Source: Mesostigma viride (Eukaryota; Streptophyta; Mesostigmatophyceae; Mesostigmatales; Mesostigmataceae). From it: DNA of 64,000 nt. The position numbers and the translations under genes were made by a program. Numbering within the stretch: position 1 is the first letter of the stretch; each line of letters opens with the position of its first letter. This document shows, piece by piece, positions 61,801 to 64,000 of this stretch. The notes beneath the pieces were generated by a model. The model was not told the origin of the DNA and searched no databases. It worked only from the letters and a program-made list of their open reading frames with translations. The stretch spans positions 1-64,000 of the forward strand of contig RPFO01001354.1 of NCBI GenBank assembly GCA_009746045.1, read 5' to 3'.

Positions 61801-64000
61801 TGTCCCTCTCACCCCACTCTGCCCGGCCCTTCTCCTCCCTCTCCCTGAGCTCCCTCACCTCCTTCTCCCGCTCCACAAGCGCCCGCTCCGCCTCTCTCGT
61901 GGCCTCTCTCGCCGACTTGTCCTTCTCCCTGGCCTCCCCCAGCGCCCTCTCCCTCTCCGCCAAAGACCTCGCCGCACGGTCTGCCCGCGCCTCCGCGTCC
62001 CTGCGCTTGCCCTCCGCCTCCTCCAGCTGGCTTGTCAGGTCCTCCACGTGCAGCTCCACCGCCTCGGCCCGCGCGGCCGCCCTGCGCCCCTGGGCCTCCA
62101 GCGCCTCCACACGCGCCACCGATTCCTCCAGACGGCACGCCGCCGCCGCGGCGTCCCCCCTCGCCGCCTCGAGCTCCACCCGTGATGCCTCCAACGACGC
62201 CTCCAGGGAGGCCACCTGCTCTCGTAGCACGCCGATCTCCCGGCCCACGTCGCCCTGACCCTTGCCCGTTTCTTCCCCATCATCACCAAGCCCAATTGCC
62301 ATCATTCCTAATTTCACCCCCCCTTGAATTGGCCCTTTGATCCCCCGTTCATTAGCCGGCTCCATCCCCCTTCCGTTGGACCGATCCTCGCCCACCCCGT
62401 TGACCACCTCCACCGCCCCTCGTCCGTCCGCCACCGCCTGCAGATCCTCACAAGACCTGTGCACGCTCGATAGCTCCTCCTCCAGGGCCTCCCTGGCGCC
62501 CCTCGCGGCCTCCCCCACCTCCCTCATGCTGGCTTCCGCACCGTGAGCCTCCCTGCTGCCCGCGATAGCCTCCTCGAGCGCTTCTTTACTGCTGGCAGCC
62601 GCAAGCTGTGCTTCCTCCACCGCCCGCTGCAACGCCTCCCCCCGCTCCTCCGCCCACCGTAATTCTGCATCCCGCTCCTTTGCCGCTGCCGCCAGTGCCG
62701 CCCCTTGCGCCCTCAACACCTCCTGCTCCTCGAGCGCGGCATCGAGGGCTGCCTGTAGCGTCGCAACTGCCGCGTCCCTCTCTGCCAGCTCAGCCAGGTA
62801 ACCGCTCGTCGCCGCCACCGTGTCCACTAATTCTGCCTCCCGCGAGGCCAATTCCTCCTTCAGCCGTTTGGTCTCATGACGGAGCTCCTCCGCTTCATCG
62901 CGCAGTCCTTTGCCCTCCCCATCCTCCCCCTTGACAACTCCCGGATGCATGCATACCCCCACGTGGCGATGCCCCTCCTCCCCCTCATCACGCTCTTCGT
63001 TCGTATCACGACCTTGCCCGCCCTTTAGCAGCAAGTCCTCCTGCACTCCCCCTCTCTCCTCGCCCACCTCGTCTTGCGGCATGGCGGCCCGCTCCCCTCG
63101 TAATGCCTCCACCCTGCGTCGCAGCGCCGCCACCTCCGCCTCCGATGCCTCCCATTTCTGGCGCAGGGACGCGTGCGCCGCCGCCAGGGATGCCAGCGGC
63201 GCGCCCCAGCCTGCCACGCGGCGATACCCCATGGCGCCATCCTTGTCCTCCGAGCCACGCGCCATCATCCGCGCCACATCCGGCGCCGTCATCCATACCT
63301 CTCGCTCTTCTTCGTGGTGACCGTAATGCTGACCGTCATGCTCGTGCGCATCACAACTGACACGCTCAGCACGCAGTTCACATCCAGGGCTCGAGACACG
63401 CCCCTCTCTCGTGGGTGCCAGCCCAGGGGACCTCTCCGTATCCATCCCCCCTTGAACCCCCCCCCATACGCCTCCTGTTCCCTTCCCACCGCCGCCGTGG
63501 CCGCTGCCAGCTGGCCCCTCAACCCAGCCACCAGCGCCTCCAACCCGGCCACCTTGCCATCCGCGGCCGCCGCCGCCGCCCTCAACCCTTCTTCTTGCGC
63601 ACGCATCTTCTCGGCGTCTGCCAGCATCGCGTCCTCTTTCTCGGTGGCGGCCGCCAGCTCCCACTGCAGCGCCTCCTCCCTCTCCTCGGCCTCCACCAGC
63701 TCCCGCTTGAGCCGCGCCTCCCGCCCCTTGGCCTCCACGAGCTGTGCCCTGGCAGCCACAACGGCGTCACGCAGCTCCTCCGCTTCCTCTCTAGCGGCCG
63801 CCACTGCCTCATCGTTGGCGGCCGTCAGCGATTCCTTTCTAGCAGCCGTCACTGCAGCTTGCAGCGTGGCAACTTCCTCTCTAGCGGTGGTCACCGCGTC
63901 CCGCTGCACGCTCGCCTCCTCTTTGGCACCCATCACATCCTCCCGCAGCACCGCAATCTCTTCTCTAGCCGCCGCCAGCTCTCGTTCCCTAGCGGCCTTC
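58850..64000 (-). CDS. Long coiled-coil protein, partial (5' end outside window)
   Basis: Exons on the minus strand: beyond 64000 to 60218 (donor GCATGCAG-GTGGGT), 59438-59331 (acceptor TTCTGCCAG, donor GTGCAG-GTACGT) and probably 58879-58850. About 1,260 residues lie in the window. They are overwhelmingly Glu/Ala/Arg/Leu heptads without prolines, with repeats such as LEEELSSVHRSCEDLQAVA and LQREMAAVQTELVAARMDL. This is a continuous coiled coil like golgins, SMC-type hinges-less rods or centrosomal and spindle scaffold proteins. No globular domain is visible, so the role cannot be named. There is one frame break at a run of nine Gs (63457-63465). A non-helical, charged linker lies just after it (about 63440-63290). 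Confidence 0.75.
59120..59240 (-). repeat. Two donor-region copies downstream of the coiled-coil exon
   Basis: On the minus strand CTGCTCAAGGTGCAG-GTACGTAA (boundary 59331) recurs as CTGCTCCAGGTGCAG-GTATGTAA (59225) and AAAGTGCAG-GTATGTTAA (59126), about 100 bp apart. Confidence 0.85.
59765..60205 (-). repeat. 32-35-bp minisatellite made of donor-site copies
   Basis: About 14 units on the minus strand contain GCGGGCATGCAG-GTGGGTGG, matching the real exon end GTGCATGCAG-GTGGGTGC at 60218. Units alternate between TACCAAAGTAGC and ACCGAAGTAGAAGC spacers in a higher-order pattern. Confidence 0.9.

Noticed and set aside
60435-62258. Plus-strand Ser/Ala-rich ORF of 607 residues
   Set aside because: Antisense shadow of the minus-strand coiled-coil exon, which has matching splice sites and heptad structure.

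Overview
This is nuclear DNA from a eukaryote. Genes carry many spliceosomal introns (mostly GT-AG, some GC-AG), poly-A signals, LINE-type retroelements and very many micro- and minisatellites. GC-rich exons sit among AT-rich or low-complexity DNA, and the one gene recognised with certainty, CDH1/FZR, resembles the plant and algal (CCS52-like) form. A unicellular alga is the best guess. The lineage (green alga, haptophyte or other) cannot be fixed from the sequence alone.

Layout. 1-1,480: a strand-biased polypurine tract and a CT/CCTCC array. 1,500-12,740: a compact plus-strand block of unfamiliar genes: a small acidic protein, a MYND zinc-finger protein, a 66-residue ORF, two paralogues sharing a Cys-x4-Cys-x10-Cys-x2-His motif, then a large multi-exon gene ending in an acidic tract and 24-residue repeats, and a last ORF. 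The block is punctuated by a 21-nt hairpin motif (GTTRCG, 8 variable bases, CGYWTCT), always on the same strand, in intergenic gaps and introns. The motif reappears inverted inside the coding 72-bp repeats. 12,750-18,400: decayed retroelement pieces, including a large inverted repeat around reverse-transcriptase remnants. 18,400-41,505: a very large minus-strand gene for an alpha-helical (ARM/HEAT-like) protein. Its exons are separated by introns full of minisatellites. 41,730-51,470: a complete 12-coding-exon plus-strand gene for the APC/C activator CDH1 (fizzy-related), about 472 residues, divergent from the previous gene. 51,500-58,100: retroelements, including an intact LINE ORF1 followed directly by a 3' tail with no RT ORF (a 'half-LINE'), a second truncated copy in inverted orientation, and RT pseudogene fragments. 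58,850-64,000: a minus-strand gene for a long coiled-coil protein that runs off the right edge.

Two observations stand out. First is the hairpin-punctuated gene block at 1.5-12.7 kb. Second, in three unrelated genes, introns contain repeated, progressively decayed copies of their own splice site together with 10-45 bp of the adjoining exon. This suggests that introns here grow by repeated tandem duplication of exon-intron junctions, leaving arrays of decoy splice sites. Many of the minisatellites look like the extreme product of this process.
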